From: Eimeria necatrix
Taxonomy: Eukaryota > Apicomplexa > Conoidasida > Eucoccidiorida > Eimeriidae
Direction of reading: 5' to 3'
DNA length: 64,000 nucleotides
Assembly (NCBI RefSeq): GCF_000499385.1
Contig: NW_013654699.1
Coordinates: 1 to 64,000 of the forward strand
The notes under the pieces are model-generated. The model was given only the letters and a program-made list of their open reading frames with translations, searched no databases and had not been told where the DNA came from. The translations under genes were made by a program, and so were the position numbers. Shown piece by piece: positions 23,842-35,661 of the stretch (the first letter of the stretch is position 1; every line of letters begins with the position of its first letter).

Positions 23842-25619
23842 GCAGCCGCGAGGACAGCATCACCATCAGGGGGACATTGGCAGCACGTTTGCTGAAATGG
23901 CAGCTCCGCGGCCTTTTGGGGGCTGAGCTTAGCAGGGCCACTGGAGTTATTGCTGTCCTTTCCCGGTTAGGTATGGTATATGTACAGCTGAGGATCGCGC
24001 GAGCGCTCTACATGGGTTCAACGTGATCAGCAGCCGTGAAGAGGCCCTTGCTTTAGTGTCTTTGATACATGTTTGGATGTGTGTCAGCCAACCTGCTTCA
24101 CAGTATGTGCACGTCTACACACGTATCGAGCCAGCTCTTTTTCGGGTTTTTATGTAACGCCACACGCGAGGTTCCTGTGGGGCCTTCAGGGTCTGCACCA
24201 GCTCGCTGTACGTTGGCTGCACTAAAGGGCAGCAGAGAAGTGCCTCAGCCAGCAGCGACTGCTGTAGCACGTGCAGCAGCTGCTGCAATCGTGCGACCAT
24301 GCCTACCATGGAGCGACCGCGAGTGTCAATCCGCGCGTCGCGGTGGCATTTCTGTTTCGTCTCACCGGTCGGCTAGCTAGGTAGCTAGCCATATCTCACC
24401 ACCACTCTAGTGTTGCGGCTTTGGGGGAGGCGCATGCCGCGCTGTTTGCCGTTATATAGCTCGGGTGCGTGGTCTATTTTTTATTTGTTTTTGTGATGCC
24501 ATGCAGCTAGGGAATTAGTGCTTGCTGCACGGCCTCAGGCCACCTTTCCGCATGCCGAACGCATGCTGCGTCTGCTTATCTATAGAGGCATGAGCAGATA
24601 ACGCCTTTCGTACATTTGCTGTAGCACTCGAGGGTGCATTATTTGTTTTCATGGACATGTGTATTATGTACGTACGCGCATGATGTGAATTTATTGATGC
24701 GCATGTATAGATACGCACAGATATGTCTATCAACCGACTAGAGTATCCGTACATGTGTATTTGTCTATCTATGCCTGCGTCGGGTGTACCAGACGCTACA
24801 GCATGCAAGGCTTTGCGGTGGCTGCATTTTTGAGACATACTGTTGGACGAGAGAACGCTTTCTCTCGTCCTTTGCTGTTCATTGCCAGCTTATCCAGGTT
24901 TAGTCTTGTAAGTTAGTGTTTCGTAGGCATGCGCCATGGCCGGATGGGTTGTAGGATAGGATGTTGTAGGTCTCTATCGGGCATTGGATTGTGGGGAGGT
25001 TCGGAGGGGTTATTTTCTAGGTGTAATCCTAAAGTAGTAGTAGTGCAGTGGGGAAGCCGTGCAGTAGTGGGCACTTCGTGGTGTCGAATTAGGTGTTTTG
25101 GAGCCTTTGTAGGTGTAATCCTAAAGGAGTAGTAGTGCAGTGGGGAAGCCGTGCAGTAGAGGGCGCTTCGTGGTGTCGAATTAGGTGTTTTGTTGCCCTC
25201 CAGAGCTGTTCAGACATGGGCGTCCATCTAGTTTGCCTTCAGTAGTGGTATTTGTTTTACTAGGTCTTTTGGTGCCCTCTTGTTCCGTGTAGCAGGTCAT
25301 GACGTTTAGGGGTTCGTGTGGTTTGCCTGTAGTAGTGGCGTCCGGCGGAAATCTAAGTGACCTCCTGTTGCGCAGGGCGGCGGCAAAACGTTTGGAATGG
25401 CATACTAAAACCGTCCTTCAAAGGTTTCATCGGGGAGTCCCTGGTGAACCCGTTGCGTTTTGTTCAAATGGGGATAGCCAGTGGGTACGGGCACCCACCG
25501 ATGTGTGAACTATAGATGTGGCGAGTGTTTCTTTGAAGTAGCTGGCACTCGTCCTGTGAGTGCCTGCTAGTGGTTGGTCCAGGGCAAAGCGCATTGGCTG
25601 TGTGTGCCTGCTCCGCTGC
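23842..25619. other. Intergenic, between transporter and frataxin
   Basis: The first part is probably the transporter 3' untranslated region. No gene is supported. It contains GCTAGCTAG-type clusters near 24372-24391 and a GT/AG-rich segment with a tandem duplication (25019-25201). Confidence 0.55.
25019..25201 (+). repeat. About 92-bp tandem duplication
   Basis: Copies start 'aggtgtaatcctaaag' at 25019 and 25111 and share 'gcagtggggaagccgtgcag' and 'tcgtggtgtcgaattaggtg'. They differ at a few positions, so the duplication is older than the one at 3668. It is non-coding. Confidence 0.85.
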
Positions 25620-26794
25620 TCATTTGGCTCTTAGTGACCCCTCAGGCCACGAAAGGCTGTTGCCGCTATCATCGCAGTTCCTGTTGCTGCTACTGCCGTT
25701 GGCTGCGCTTATGTCCCTCGTCAGCACCTCCAAAAGACTCAGCCCAGTGCGCGCACATCTCCACCCCGTGACGAAGTCGAAGTACTGGGCACCGCTGCAG
25801 CCGACAAACTCACCAGATGCATGCATACCTTGAGCAATGAAATCTGTACACAACGCTGCGCGGTAGCCTGCTTACGTGTGACCCTGTCGCTGCCTCCTGA
25901 TCGTAAACCCTAGACCCCACTGGTGCAGTAGCCAGAATGAAACCTTGACCATAAAATCTCCCCATTGTACCTTTACAGTAGACGGCGTGTACATACAGCA
26001 CTTACCTCCGGGGTGAGGCGTACCAAATCTGCCTCGTAACGTAGTGCTTGTTAAGAACCAAAGTTAAGCCGCTCTCGCACACTACTTTGAGTACGCCATC
26101 CTGACGCAGCGACGGCAAAAACAGCAGCGGCGGGGCCGCAGACAATCAAGTAGTGGCCGCTGTACTAGCAAGCAGCGCAGCGGCAGCTGCCGTAACGTAC
26201 TCAGCAAAATCGCGGGTCCAGAAACAACATGTCCTAGTGATCAGCGCTTAATGTTTTAGTTTTGGGGTTTACTCGGCAGTCAACGTCATCAATGCCCTCG
26301 GCATCTTGCCTCTCCTGCAGCTGTTCGGCCAGCCCACTCAACAGAGCATCCGCAGCTGCTTGGTAATGGATATCCGCAGCTGTGCCTGTGTCATCTACCT
26401 CCCCAAAGGCCCCTAAAGACCCCGCGCTTGAGGCAGATGCCTCCTTTGCTGCCCCTACTGCAGGTTCTGTTACGTCTTGGGCGCCACTTTGTGTTGCCGC
26501 GGCGTCTTGGGGCGCCGCCCCGCAGCGTGCCGTAGATGAACCACTGAGGCAGCGCAGCAGAGGCGCCCTAAAGGAGCCCGCTTCAAACAAAAGGGCCCCT
26601 TGAAGCTCATGGGGGAGACTTGAGAAGCGGAGCCAGTGCTCCTGAGGCTTTTCAGAAAACCTGTGGGTACGTATGGGCCCCTGCTGTGCAGGGAGGCACA
26701 CCGTTGAGGCAAATACGGAGAAAAATGCGTGTTGTTTAGCTGACGCGAAAAAACGTCCAGCAGCCCCTAAAAGGCCGCCCATAATGGTAGCCAT
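25620..26794 (-). CDS. FXN: Frataxin, mitochondrial, three exons
   Basis: Frataxin is the mitochondrial regulator of iron-sulfur cluster assembly; it binds the cysteine desulfurase-scaffold complex. Exons 26794-26273, 26100-26006 and 25794-25620 join in phase and give 263 residues. Residues 1-30 form a basic/hydrophobic presequence (MATIMGGLLGAAGRFF). A low-complexity Ala-rich stretch follows to about 140. The frataxin fold starts with helix 1 (YQAAADALLSGLAEQLQE) and the acidic DDVD edge, then strand DGVLKVVC, then LVLNKHYVTRQIWYASPR (the family's YVINKQxPNxQIWLSSP signature, about 188-205), SGAQYFDF, and a C-terminal helix SLLEVLTRDI. All splice sites are GT-AG. The N-terminal extension is longer than in animals. 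The two short downstream exons fall exactly where the conserved signature would be expected. Confidence 0.92.
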
Positions 26795-27873
26795 TTAGGC
26801 AGCCTCTACCGGCTGTAGGAGCCCGCCCCGCAAGCAATAGGAGGGTGAAGAAGTGCCTGTTGTCCTTGAAAGCTTTTGACGCTAGGAATGGAAGAAAGCT
26901 AGCGTTGACCAAGATCTGTTCCTTCTGTTAGCACTACTGCCCCTACTTGTGCTGCTCCTTTTGCTCTTGGTCATAGGGCTTGCCGGAAAATACTACCTCT
27001 CTTCGCCGATATTGCTTCAGCCGCCAGATTTGAACCCGTCAGGTAGAAGAAGACTCTTTATGCTGCTGGAGATATTTGTGCTGATGTCGCCGTCGCAATG
27101 TCACCTGTTTTGTTGCCGCCGTGCTACTGCTCATGCGAGTTGTGTTAGAGCAGTCCATGGTCTGTTTTACTGAGCTTCCTGTAACGTGCTTGATGACCTC
27201 AAACATAGCAAAATACGTACGTCATGACGAAGTTTTAGGACTGAAATCCTATGTGTAGAACTGGTATTACTTACCGTGTGCTTCATTTATCTCGTAGGTT
27301 CGGAGCAGGGGCTGTTGCTGCATGCAGTTCAGGCTGCGCCGCAACAAGAAGTGAATAAAGGCTTGGGCGAGCATTTCATTAGTTCTTCCATTTTTAAGCT
27401 TGAAAAGTATTGAAGGATCGTCTCGCTTTTCTTGTCTCTTTCTCCTGTCCATCGTTCTCGCCTATCTCGCATGCGGGAGCGCTGGCGATGTTCTGTCCTG
27501 CTCCGTGGTGATTTATCTGCGTTGATAATATATCTAATTGCTGAACCGAATTGCAAAAGAATTAATCTCGCTCTCGAGTCAAAGCCATCTCTTTCTGTGG
27601 GGCCTCAGTCGGCCACTGTCTTGAACTAGTTGCGGTGGTCCTCTGCTGTGTCTCTGAGGCAATCGTGGGCGCCGGCAACTGGATCGCTTGATCCCCGAGT
27701 ACACGCTCTGCCCTCTCTTATTACGTTCTAGGGAATCTTAGTTGGTGTCCCCGTCATTCCCTCCGTTTTTCTCTCACCACTTGGTCAGATTCGTCTGCTA
27801 TCGCCAGGTGCTAGGATATCTCACATACATAAGCCCAATAAACTAAAGGGACTGCACTCACGATTTTCAGAGG
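26795..27873. other. Divergent spacer between frataxin and SRP9
   Basis: About 1.1 kb lies between two head-to-head genes and presumably carries both promoters. No gene, RNA gene or clear repeat is seen. A B-box-like sequence near 27027 (minus strand GGTTCAAATC) has no matching A box or cloverleaf, so it is not called as a tRNA. Confidence 0.5.
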
Positions 27874-28673
27874 ATGTCCTCGGCTGAGGAATGGGACTCC
27901 TTCGCCCGCGCCACCCGGAACATCTTCCTCGATAGCCCCACAAAGGTAAGTTCTAAAGCACTCCTCAGGGCACTGATCAGACAGATGGCCTATTCACCTC
28001 CGCTGCTTGCTCATTTCTTTATAGCTTGAGGTCTGGGTTTGCCGTGGGATGCGTTTGACAGACTCGCTTCTGCATGAAGTACCGCAGGAGTGATTGCCTG
28101 CTCAAGGCCAAAGTGACGAATGACGTCTCTGTAAGCAAAGATTTGCGTTTCTGCGCGTGCAGAGTGTCCTGACAGCTCTTCATTAGCCCCTACTTGGCTG
28201 GCAATTTTGTGTGTCTTATCGTCCATTGGTTTGTTTATGAATTTTTGTGCTGGCCATTCTCTCTGGATTTCTCTCATTCGCTTGCTTTTTGGCTGGACCA
28301 GTTGCCGGTTGGTTTTCTTCTTACGTCCCCGCTAATAAACTTCGCGTTTTTTTAGGTGTGGTCCCTTTGCCTTCATCCTTTTTGCCTCGATTGCATTCAG
28401 CCCTCGATTGCATTCAGCCGACTCGGGGTCTCGGTGTTTGCTGTGGCTGATCATGTCACACTTGCTGCCTCTACTGCCTTTGCGGCTTCTGCTTCTGCTG
28501 CTTCTGCTGCTGCTCAGTGCGTGAAGTACAGGGCCCGCTCTGTCTCTGAGGTGACCCAGCTGGAGCGGCTCGCCGCGGCCTTCATGTTTTGGGCATCTCA
28601 CCCCAAACACCAACTGGGGGATGCTGACTTGTCTTTGGAAGGGATTACTCGAGGCAAGAAAGCTGCAGCTTAA
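27874..28673 (+). CDS. SRP9: Signal recognition particle 9 kDa protein (SRP9)
   Basis: With SRP14, SRP9 binds the Alu domain of SRP RNA and slows translation elongation during co-translational targeting to the ER. Exons 27874-27945, 28062-28130 and 28518-28673 are all phase 0 with GT-AG introns and give 98 residues, the normal size (about 86-105). The chain reads MSSAEEWDSFARATRNIFLD, SPTK, TRFCMKYRRSDCLLKAKVTN, DVS, CVKYRARSVSEVTQLERL, and a Lys-rich end. These match the SRP9 order: N-terminal W-F helix, DPxxTR then KYR strand, KVTDxxxC strand, then the C-terminal helix. The 28356-28517 sequence also stays open in the third-exon frame; I left it out because the chain without it matches the family length and motifs. 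Confidence 0.88.
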
Positions 28674-28764
28674 ATCCAGATTCCTAGCTATCTGCTAAAC
28701 ACTCTTACTTAGATCTGGAACCCCAACACCCGTAGATGCTAACGCAGCGAGTTTCTTTCGCCAT

Positions 28765-29571
28765 TCAGGGCCTCAGCGACGTGCGCTTGGGCCGTTTCGC
28801 ATGTGTTGCAGTCCAACTGTATTGCCCGTTAGTAGATTTTTTGGATTTTGTGTGGGTGCGCGCAGCAACAGCAAATGCCGATAGCGGAGCGGCCCAGTCC
28901 CGTGCTAAGCGCCAGCAGCAACGGAGGCAGCAGCAGCAGCAACATCTGGGCTGAAGGTTAAAGGAACAACAAGGGGAGAACGCCGGCTCCTTTTCATTTG
29001 CATGCACTTTATGGAGTCTTTTGCGGTGTTCTCTTGCTTCAGCTTCCTCGATGGTCAGATACAGGGCTCCAATGAGCCTGGGGGCATATAGAAAGGAACT
29101 GAGTAGGCCCTGAGGGGCCTCATAGCCGAAGAGTTCCCCTACAGTGGGCCCACAGAGCTTCTTTTGGTGTGTCCCGTGGATAAGCAGGTGCCTGCTGGGT
29201 TCCGCGCACCTCCTGCCAACTGTTTAAGTGCGTAGTGCTCCCATTTTGTTCCATGCACTACTTGACTTGTTTAGGGGCTTAGTCAGTGCCCTTCTCTGGG
29301 CCTGGCGAAGTCATCTGGGAACCCCAAGGCTTTTAGCTTATAAGAAACTAATACTGTGGAGCGCTTCTAGAGTGCTTTGAACCTCTGGTGATGTTTCCTG
29401 CAGTGCAGACAGGTAGTTCGGCAGTTGCTGCACGGCCTGCGTAGAGGACCAACCACCCTCTTTAGTTCTGAAGGTGGACCTTTTAGTTTGTCTGGAGCTC
29501 TTTGTAGCTCGAACGGAGGCCCACTGCATGAAGATGTAAACAGCGACCGGGAGGCAAGACTTCGCTGACAT
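28765..29571 (-). CDS. Tentative small two-exon gene, unrecognised
   Basis: I do not recognise this product. Exon 1, 29571-29355, begins MSAKSCLPVAVYIFMQW and ends in STLEALH. A phase-1 GT donor pairs with an acceptor before 29219, and the second frame then reads GRRCAEPSRHLLIHGTHQKK, LCGPTVGELFGYEAPQG, a hydrophobic FLYAPRLIGALYLTI and a charged EEAEAREHRKRLHK. That stretch has non-repetitive, protein-like composition, which is why I list it. Beyond about 29010 the frame runs into poly-Cys made by a CAG tract before stopping at 28765, so the true end is more likely a donor near 29015, with another exon that I could not find. It lies tail-to-tail with SRP9. Confidence 0.35.
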
Positions 29572-30435
29572 GGACCCCAGTGGCAGTTTTAGAACAGTGT
29601 AAATGAAACAGAGGAACCCACCAGATGACCAGGAGCCTCAAGTTTGGAACCCGCGTACACGAGTTTAGCTACGCAGTTGACGTCTATCACACTGGAAACA
29701 GAGCCAGCGAACCGTGGGGAGCCAGGCTCGTGTGACTGCACGCGCAGCGGCAACAGCACGCGTGGCGGCAACAGCAGCTACTCCTGCACGTGGCTGGTAA
29801 AGATATTCGATGCCGTTACACTATTTGGTATTCAATTTCAGACGATCTGGCTGTTGGCTCTTTCAGTTTTTGTTGGATTTACGGGCCAGCTATGTGACAG
29901 TCAGGAAGAACCTGGAAGCTTGCTCCTGCCTCCATAGGCAGAACGGAGCCTGTCGTCCGTCTCAGAAGGACCGTTGCATGCATGAAAGAAATGCACAGCA
30001 AACTGGGGTCTCAAATAGGAGATTCTACTTGTGCTGCATGTGGCTTCTGCTTCTACGCCTGCCTGGTTGGTTGTTTTTTTTTTGAGCTGTCTTAATACTT
30101 TTGTCACCTGTTCTTGCCACAGTAAACTCAACCATTAAGTAGGGCAGCGTGTCCGTGTGTGAACCGAGTATCTACCGCTACTTTTTTGCGGGCCTGCCTT
30201 TATCTGGCGGCCTCACCGGGTACACAACTCCATCGCATGTACTCTGAGCCCTCTTGGGCAATGGAGTTTCTGGAACTTTAGAGGCTTCCAAGGGACTCGA
30301 CAGGCTTGATTCCGTCAAATGCAAAGTTGGGTGTCGTGGAGACTTTGTGGATAGCCGGATGACTGTCCTCTTGTCAGGCTCTCCGGACTCCCTCGCGGGG
30401 CTAGGCCTCTCATCAGAGAGGCTCGGTAGTTGTGA
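29572..30435. other. Spacer with no supported gene
   Basis: Short open stretches on both strands show no motif. The part next to 29571 may be promoter for the tentative minus-strand gene, and the right end is the 3' flank of the patatin gene. Confidence 0.45.
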
Positions 30436-33400
30436 TTAAGGAGGGTTTTCGTCAGGCTTCGTCTCTGTCTGGTTGCTGCGGGCGGGGCTGCTTTGGTCTT
30501 GCACCGCCTTCGCCGATTCTAGGAAGTACTCCGCCAGCTCGGCGGGGGATAATAGAGCTGAAGCCTCCTCCGCTGTATAAACAGGAGGAGCTGGCAATGG
30601 GGACCCCTTCAGGGCTGGGGAGAAGGGAAGGTCATCGGGAAACACCTGAGGTGTCGTCAGAGCAAGGGAGCCCTTACTCAACCTATACAACTGGAAGGAA
30701 ATTAGAATGTGAGTAGTTAGAAAAGAGGGCAGGAACACATAAAAGGCGAAACACGAGAAGACGAAAGCACGTAAACAGCTCAGGTACAAGGAGAGGCACA
30801 AACAGTGAACGAAAAAGAACAAGGGCAGGTAAGATCAACAGAGGGAAAGCAAAGTGGAGCAATGAAAGATCAGCGATAATACAGCCAAAAAATAAACTGT
30901 TTGGGAGGTATGGCCCCTGACGCTTGGCAAGTGTCAAAATACAATGATTCGTCAACAGCTACTATAGGCCTCCCACCTTAGTCGCTTCTTCTGTGCCCTT
31001 GTCTCGTAGCTCAGGGTCAGGCTGGAGGGCTTCCCACAAAGCAGCGAAGCCAGACCTGATGCCCCTAATGATGGCTGTTCGTTCTGCTGTCAGTTTCTGC
31101 GTCTCCTTCTCGGAGCCCCCCACAGCAACCGCCAACGCATGGGCTGTGGGGACCCCCACAGACGAGGCCGGGGCTGCAGGCATCCCTCCCTGTTTGGGGG
31201 ATACTGCTGCAGGCCTTCCTGAAATGAGGGTGTTCAAGTCGTTCGTAGCAGCGTTTAGGCGCAGCATATCGCGCATGTAAATCTCCCTGTGGCCTCTGCG
31301 CCTCATGAAGTCGTAGACGGGACGAAGGCCGCTGTGCTTCCGCAGAAAGAAACGCCGGGCCATTTGCATTTCCATCTAATGGCCACACAGAGATAAGGAA
31401 ATAAGACGGAAACAGAGCGGCAGGTTAAACCAGGTAGGAAAATACAAACAAAGAGCCATACAGACAGAAGAGAAAGAGACAAAATAGAAGGCTTCGACTA
31501 ACATACATCAGAGAGGCTTGCGACTAAGAAGCCGAATTAATACATAAAAAACACGCATTCACAGGCAGTAAAAACAGATGCAAACGGAAAGAATGGCAGA
31601 GAAGAACACCTATACACAAGAGGGTAGGGCAACGGAAAAAAGAATTCGCAGCAAAGTTACAGCCCGCATATGCCTATAAGCAACTTCAGCAGGAGTGGAT
31701 CTTGTTCAGAATATAAGAATGACAACGGCTAGCAGAAGCAAACGCATCATTATACGTAGTAGAAACAAACAAATGGGCAACTTGCAAGAAACCACACAAA
31801 CTGACAAACGAGCAAACAAACACGCAAATAAACTGACACAAGAAACGGCATGGCACAGCCAAAGACCTGCAGAAAGAAAAGGGCATACAGGCTATGAGAC
31901 AGCGCGAGCCGTTTTGGTGTGGCAGTGCGGGCACACCAGCCTTCAACAGTCTGTCTGTCGACTCACTGCCGCCTCTATGCCTCTTAGACGCGTAACGGGG
32001 GCCTTATCGGGGCGGCTACGGAGGACCAGGACGTGAGAGGCCCCTTGCGCGATGGCACTTCGGTAGGGCACAGCCTCAAAAAGCAGTGCGTCCGCCAGAG
32101 GCTCCGTCACAAAGGCCTTGGGAGCCTCCGCAGCGAAACGGGGCAGGGATGAGGACGCGACCATCGGCAGGAAGTCCCCCAGCGGCCTACGGGTGGGGCC
32201 CCCTGGAGGAGGATCCCACAAGGGCAGGTGGACTACAGGTCCAGTCAAGCCCGGCAGCAACATTGACGCACGCAGGCACTCCGACAGCGAGGCCATGTCC
32301 TTTATGTTGCCGCCAGAGCTGTCTAGAGTCACAGATTTTAAGCTCAGCAGCCCGGAGGCTATCACCTGGAGGCACACAAGCCCTACGCGCTAAACTTGTT
32401 AGCAAAACACAGCAACCCTGCTAGGTTCTCGCAATACGTTGGTTTCCTTGAACTGCCAACGACTCTTTGCTGCCCAGGGCTTGACATCAAAATTTTGGGT
32501 TGTACGGCCCTGGAACTAGGGCCTGGAGTGGAGTGCGTGGTGCAGCGCTAAGCGTTACGATTGCATCGGCGTACTTTGAGGGGCTGTTTCTTGTCATTCC
32601 TTTCAAACTGCCACCAGTTGAAGGGCTGTCGCTTCTGCAGAACCTCCACGAGGAGAGCGTCCAGGTTGACGAGCGGTCGACCCAAGCGGCTGCTGAGAAA
32701 GTCGCGAAGGTCGCCATCCAGCAGACAGCCCAGACCAAGTGCGCGACCGATTCGGCGCGTGTCGATGAAACGTCGCCCTAAGAATGGTAGCCAGTCAGTG
32801 TAGACTGCACTGCCTTCGTAAGCGAGTTGTCGAGATACCACGAACGCACCAATCAAAGCCCCTGCGCTGCTCCCGTATACCGCGTCAATGCTGTCCGTGA
32901 AGCCCAGATGCTGCAGGCCCACTGCCATGCCCGCACACACGCACGCACGCATCGCACCCCCCTCTATTGCCAAAGCCAGCACTTTTCCGTCCCTAGGGCT
33001 CTTCACTGGGCTCTCTGTTCCTTGGGAAGAGGCCCGGGAGACCCCAGGGCGACCCCCAACACCTTGCACACTCCACAGGCGAGGGCCTCCGGCAGTGGGC
33101 CCACAGGAAGGAACCCCCTCGAACGGTCCACCCCCAAATAGGCGGCGCCGGTACAGCAGCAGTGCCACAGGGTGTACATGCTGCCGCAGCAAAGTGCTGC
33201 ACTGCTGCAGCAACAATGAGCCTCCTTTTTTGAAGGCCCCTGGGTCTTCACTGCGTCCGCAAAGCCAACGAGTTAATTCAGAATGCGCAGCGTTACTGCT
33301 TCGGACACCGCTGCCGCCGCTACTACTCAGCAACTGCTGCAGCAAGTGTTCCAGGCGCAGCAGCAGCACTGGATTGAAGGGGGGCCGAGGGCAGTGAAGG

Positions 33401-34269
33401 TCGCCACACACTTCCATCGATCTGCGAAACACAAAACCATAGATGTCAGTTCTACACCCTAAATCCTGAACTGTGGATGTGAGAGCTGCTGGAGCTACAC
33501 TGAAATGAAAGTTTTTCTGGCTGAGTCATCCCAGGCTGGATTTAGCTGGGAAGAGGATCTAAGGTTAGGACTTGTGGAAGAAACTTAAGCAAATAAACGC
33601 CAACGGCTTAGATTTCAGAGTTCAGGCTTAGGGTTTATGGCTTGCTAACGCCAGCGGCACCCCTCTTGCGAGGGCTTTGTCCATTTGTTCTTCGCTGTGT
33701 ATTTTTATTCTCTTCCTCCCAAACAAGGCACCCCTCAACCCGCTCAGAGCAGCTTGGGGGGCCCTCATCAGAGGGCTTCGCGGGGTATGGAGAACCCCTG
33801 TCATTGGCCTTTTCTGGGTCTGGCTGCTTCTTAAGGCTTTCTCAACAAAGTGGGTCGGCCACTGCTTTTGAAGTGAAATAGCTGCATCAAAGGGCCCCGA
33901 CACGCAGTCATGCGGCAGTCTGTGAGACACAAAGGCAAACCGCCTTGGGTTTACCACATGATTCTGCTGCAGTCGCTGGTGCGGCTGCTGCTGCGGCTTT
34001 GGCTCTTGCTGGAGGCACGGGGAAAAGGACAGCGCTGCTGCACCCCCGCCTGCTGCTTGCAGAAGCAGCCACAGCTGCAGCAGCAGCAGAGACTCCCATG
34101 CCAGCAGAAGTGATCCTGCACGGCGTACAACTGAGCTTCCGCGCATTGCCGGTGGCTGTTGCTGTTCTTGCTGCTGCTGCTGCTGCGGTGGCAGTTTCTC
34201 CTCGTGTAGCGCACCAGGTGAAAGGATCATACGCTCCACTGGGGGTTTCCATAAGCGTTTTTGCGCCAT
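30436..34269 (-). CDS. Patatin-like phospholipase, five exons
   Basis: A predicted serine lipid acyl hydrolase with a Ser-Asp dyad. Exons 34269-33650, 33421-32575, 32365-31967, 31375-30977 and 30690-30436 join in phase to 839 residues. The patatin core lies mid-protein: IEGGAMRA supplies the oxyanion glycine loop (about 360), the nucleophile elbow is YGSSAGA with Ser about 392, and the second catalytic residue is probably Asp about 581 in LADALLFEAVPYRSA, where DGG/DGA is usual. ECLRASMLLPGLTGP and GASHVLVLRSR are typical of this patatin group, as is the later MARRFFLRK and YMRDMLRLN segment. The N-terminal exon has poly-Q and a hydrophobic Leu-rich stretch (LLLLQLWLLL) that may be a signal anchor. 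The C-terminus is Pro/Ala-rich. Exon 1 is the least certain: its donor is weak and could belong to a separate gene. Confidence 0.88.
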
Positions 34270-35324
34270 GACTGAGAAAGCAGCTGCTGTACTGCTGCTG
34301 TAGCCGCAGGCGCTACTGCTGCCACTGTTGCTGTTGCTGCCGCTGCTGCTCCCGCCCGTGCTGCAGCATTCTCATAGCAGAGAACACCACTGTCCCTCCA
34401 GCACATACCGCAGAGAGACACGGAGTTTGCTTCTGAGACAGTTGCTACTGCTTCCCCTTTAGTTGCTGCTGCCGGTTTCGCTGCCCTTGGTGTCCTGGTG
34501 CAGCCGTTCTCGCCGTTGCTGTCTCTGATAGCTAGACGCTACGGTGATCTGAAGCCGAAGACACGCTGCGAGCCGCGATGGTAGCCGCTGTAGGAAAGCC
34601 TTCACAAGGTTACCTCGCCCTACTTGTGCTGCCGGCGGTGCTGCTGGGGGTGCAGCGGCGGCAGCGGAGCTGCTAGAGCGGTGGGTCCTCAAAACGAAGC
34701 AGTCGATGGTTGCCTGCTGCCTTCCCTGGAAGAACTCTTATGTACGTGCAGTTCGTGAGTCAAGCGCTTCTGGGCTGTTTTTGCTGCTGCTGGTGCTGCT
34801 ATTGCTGCTGCTGGCGACAGAAGCCCCAACGAAATACGGCGAAGGCAGGGGAGCAGCAGCTGCCACGCACAAAGTTGCTGTTGCTGCTGCTTTTAATCTT
34901 ACAGTTGATCAGACGGTGGTCGAGAGCAGCAGCGCTACAGCCGATGCTATGTCAGACATCCCGTTGCTGCTGGGCGTCGGCAGCAGCACGGGGAGCTGCA
35001 GAAAGGTCAACGACTGTGCAGCAGCAGCACTAGTAGGAATGACATTCTTCCTGCCGGAAGCTCCTAAAAGTGCTAAAGGCCGCATTAGCGGCAAAAAAAA
35101 AACAGAGACTTACCAGAGGTGGAAGAGCAACCATCACGCAGGCCCCACGCTGCTGCCAGTAGCAGTAGCAGCAGAAACCAGTCCCCTTTGCTGGCTGCTG
35201 CTCGGCGGCACCAGCAACTTCTACAGTGTATCTAGAGTTCAGTGCAGCAGAGGCCTCAATTGAGATTTAAACGTCATAGTGGCCGCCAGTTGCACATTTA
35301 TCGCCGTTGACAGCAGCACACAAC

Positions 35325-35358
<34 letters not shown>

Positions 35359-35661
35359 GCAGGAGCAGCAGCAGCCAGCTGCGGCAACAGCAAGACAGTT
35401 AATCCCAGTATCCGCTGCAACAGCGTTATCTTCGATAAAATTATATTGTCACTATCTCCCGTTGCTGCATAAACCGGAACTACTGCTGTACAGACAGCAG
35501 CAGGAGCAGCAGCTCCTGCAGCTCCTGCTGTTGCTCGGATGGTCCATCGGCACGTGAAGCCCTACCCGCTCTTCGGAGCAGCAACGAAGCCTCTGCGCAA
35601 GCAGTGGCTCCTGTAGAGACCGATCCTTGTAGTAGCTGCAGCAGCAGCAGCGGCGGCAGCA
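34270..35661. other. CAG-rich spacer between patatin and ATG7 genes
   Basis: A head-to-head intergenic region saturated with CAG/GCT triplets (for example 34290-34370, 35320-35385 and 35630-35660). Several frames stay open purely because of the repeats. It presumably holds both promoters. A short 5' exon of ATG7 could lie here, but none is needed to explain the protein. Confidence 0.5.

Noticed and set aside
27010..27060. Possible tRNA on the minus strand (GGTTCAAATC at about 27027)
   Set aside because: The B-box-like decamer is present, but the flanking T-arm does not pair and no A box, anticodon arm or acceptor stem could be found.
28356..28517. Ala-rich extension of the SRP9 last exon
   Set aside because: It is open in frame, but including it would need exon 2 to be skipped or the protein to exceed family length; the short chain matches SRP9 throughout.
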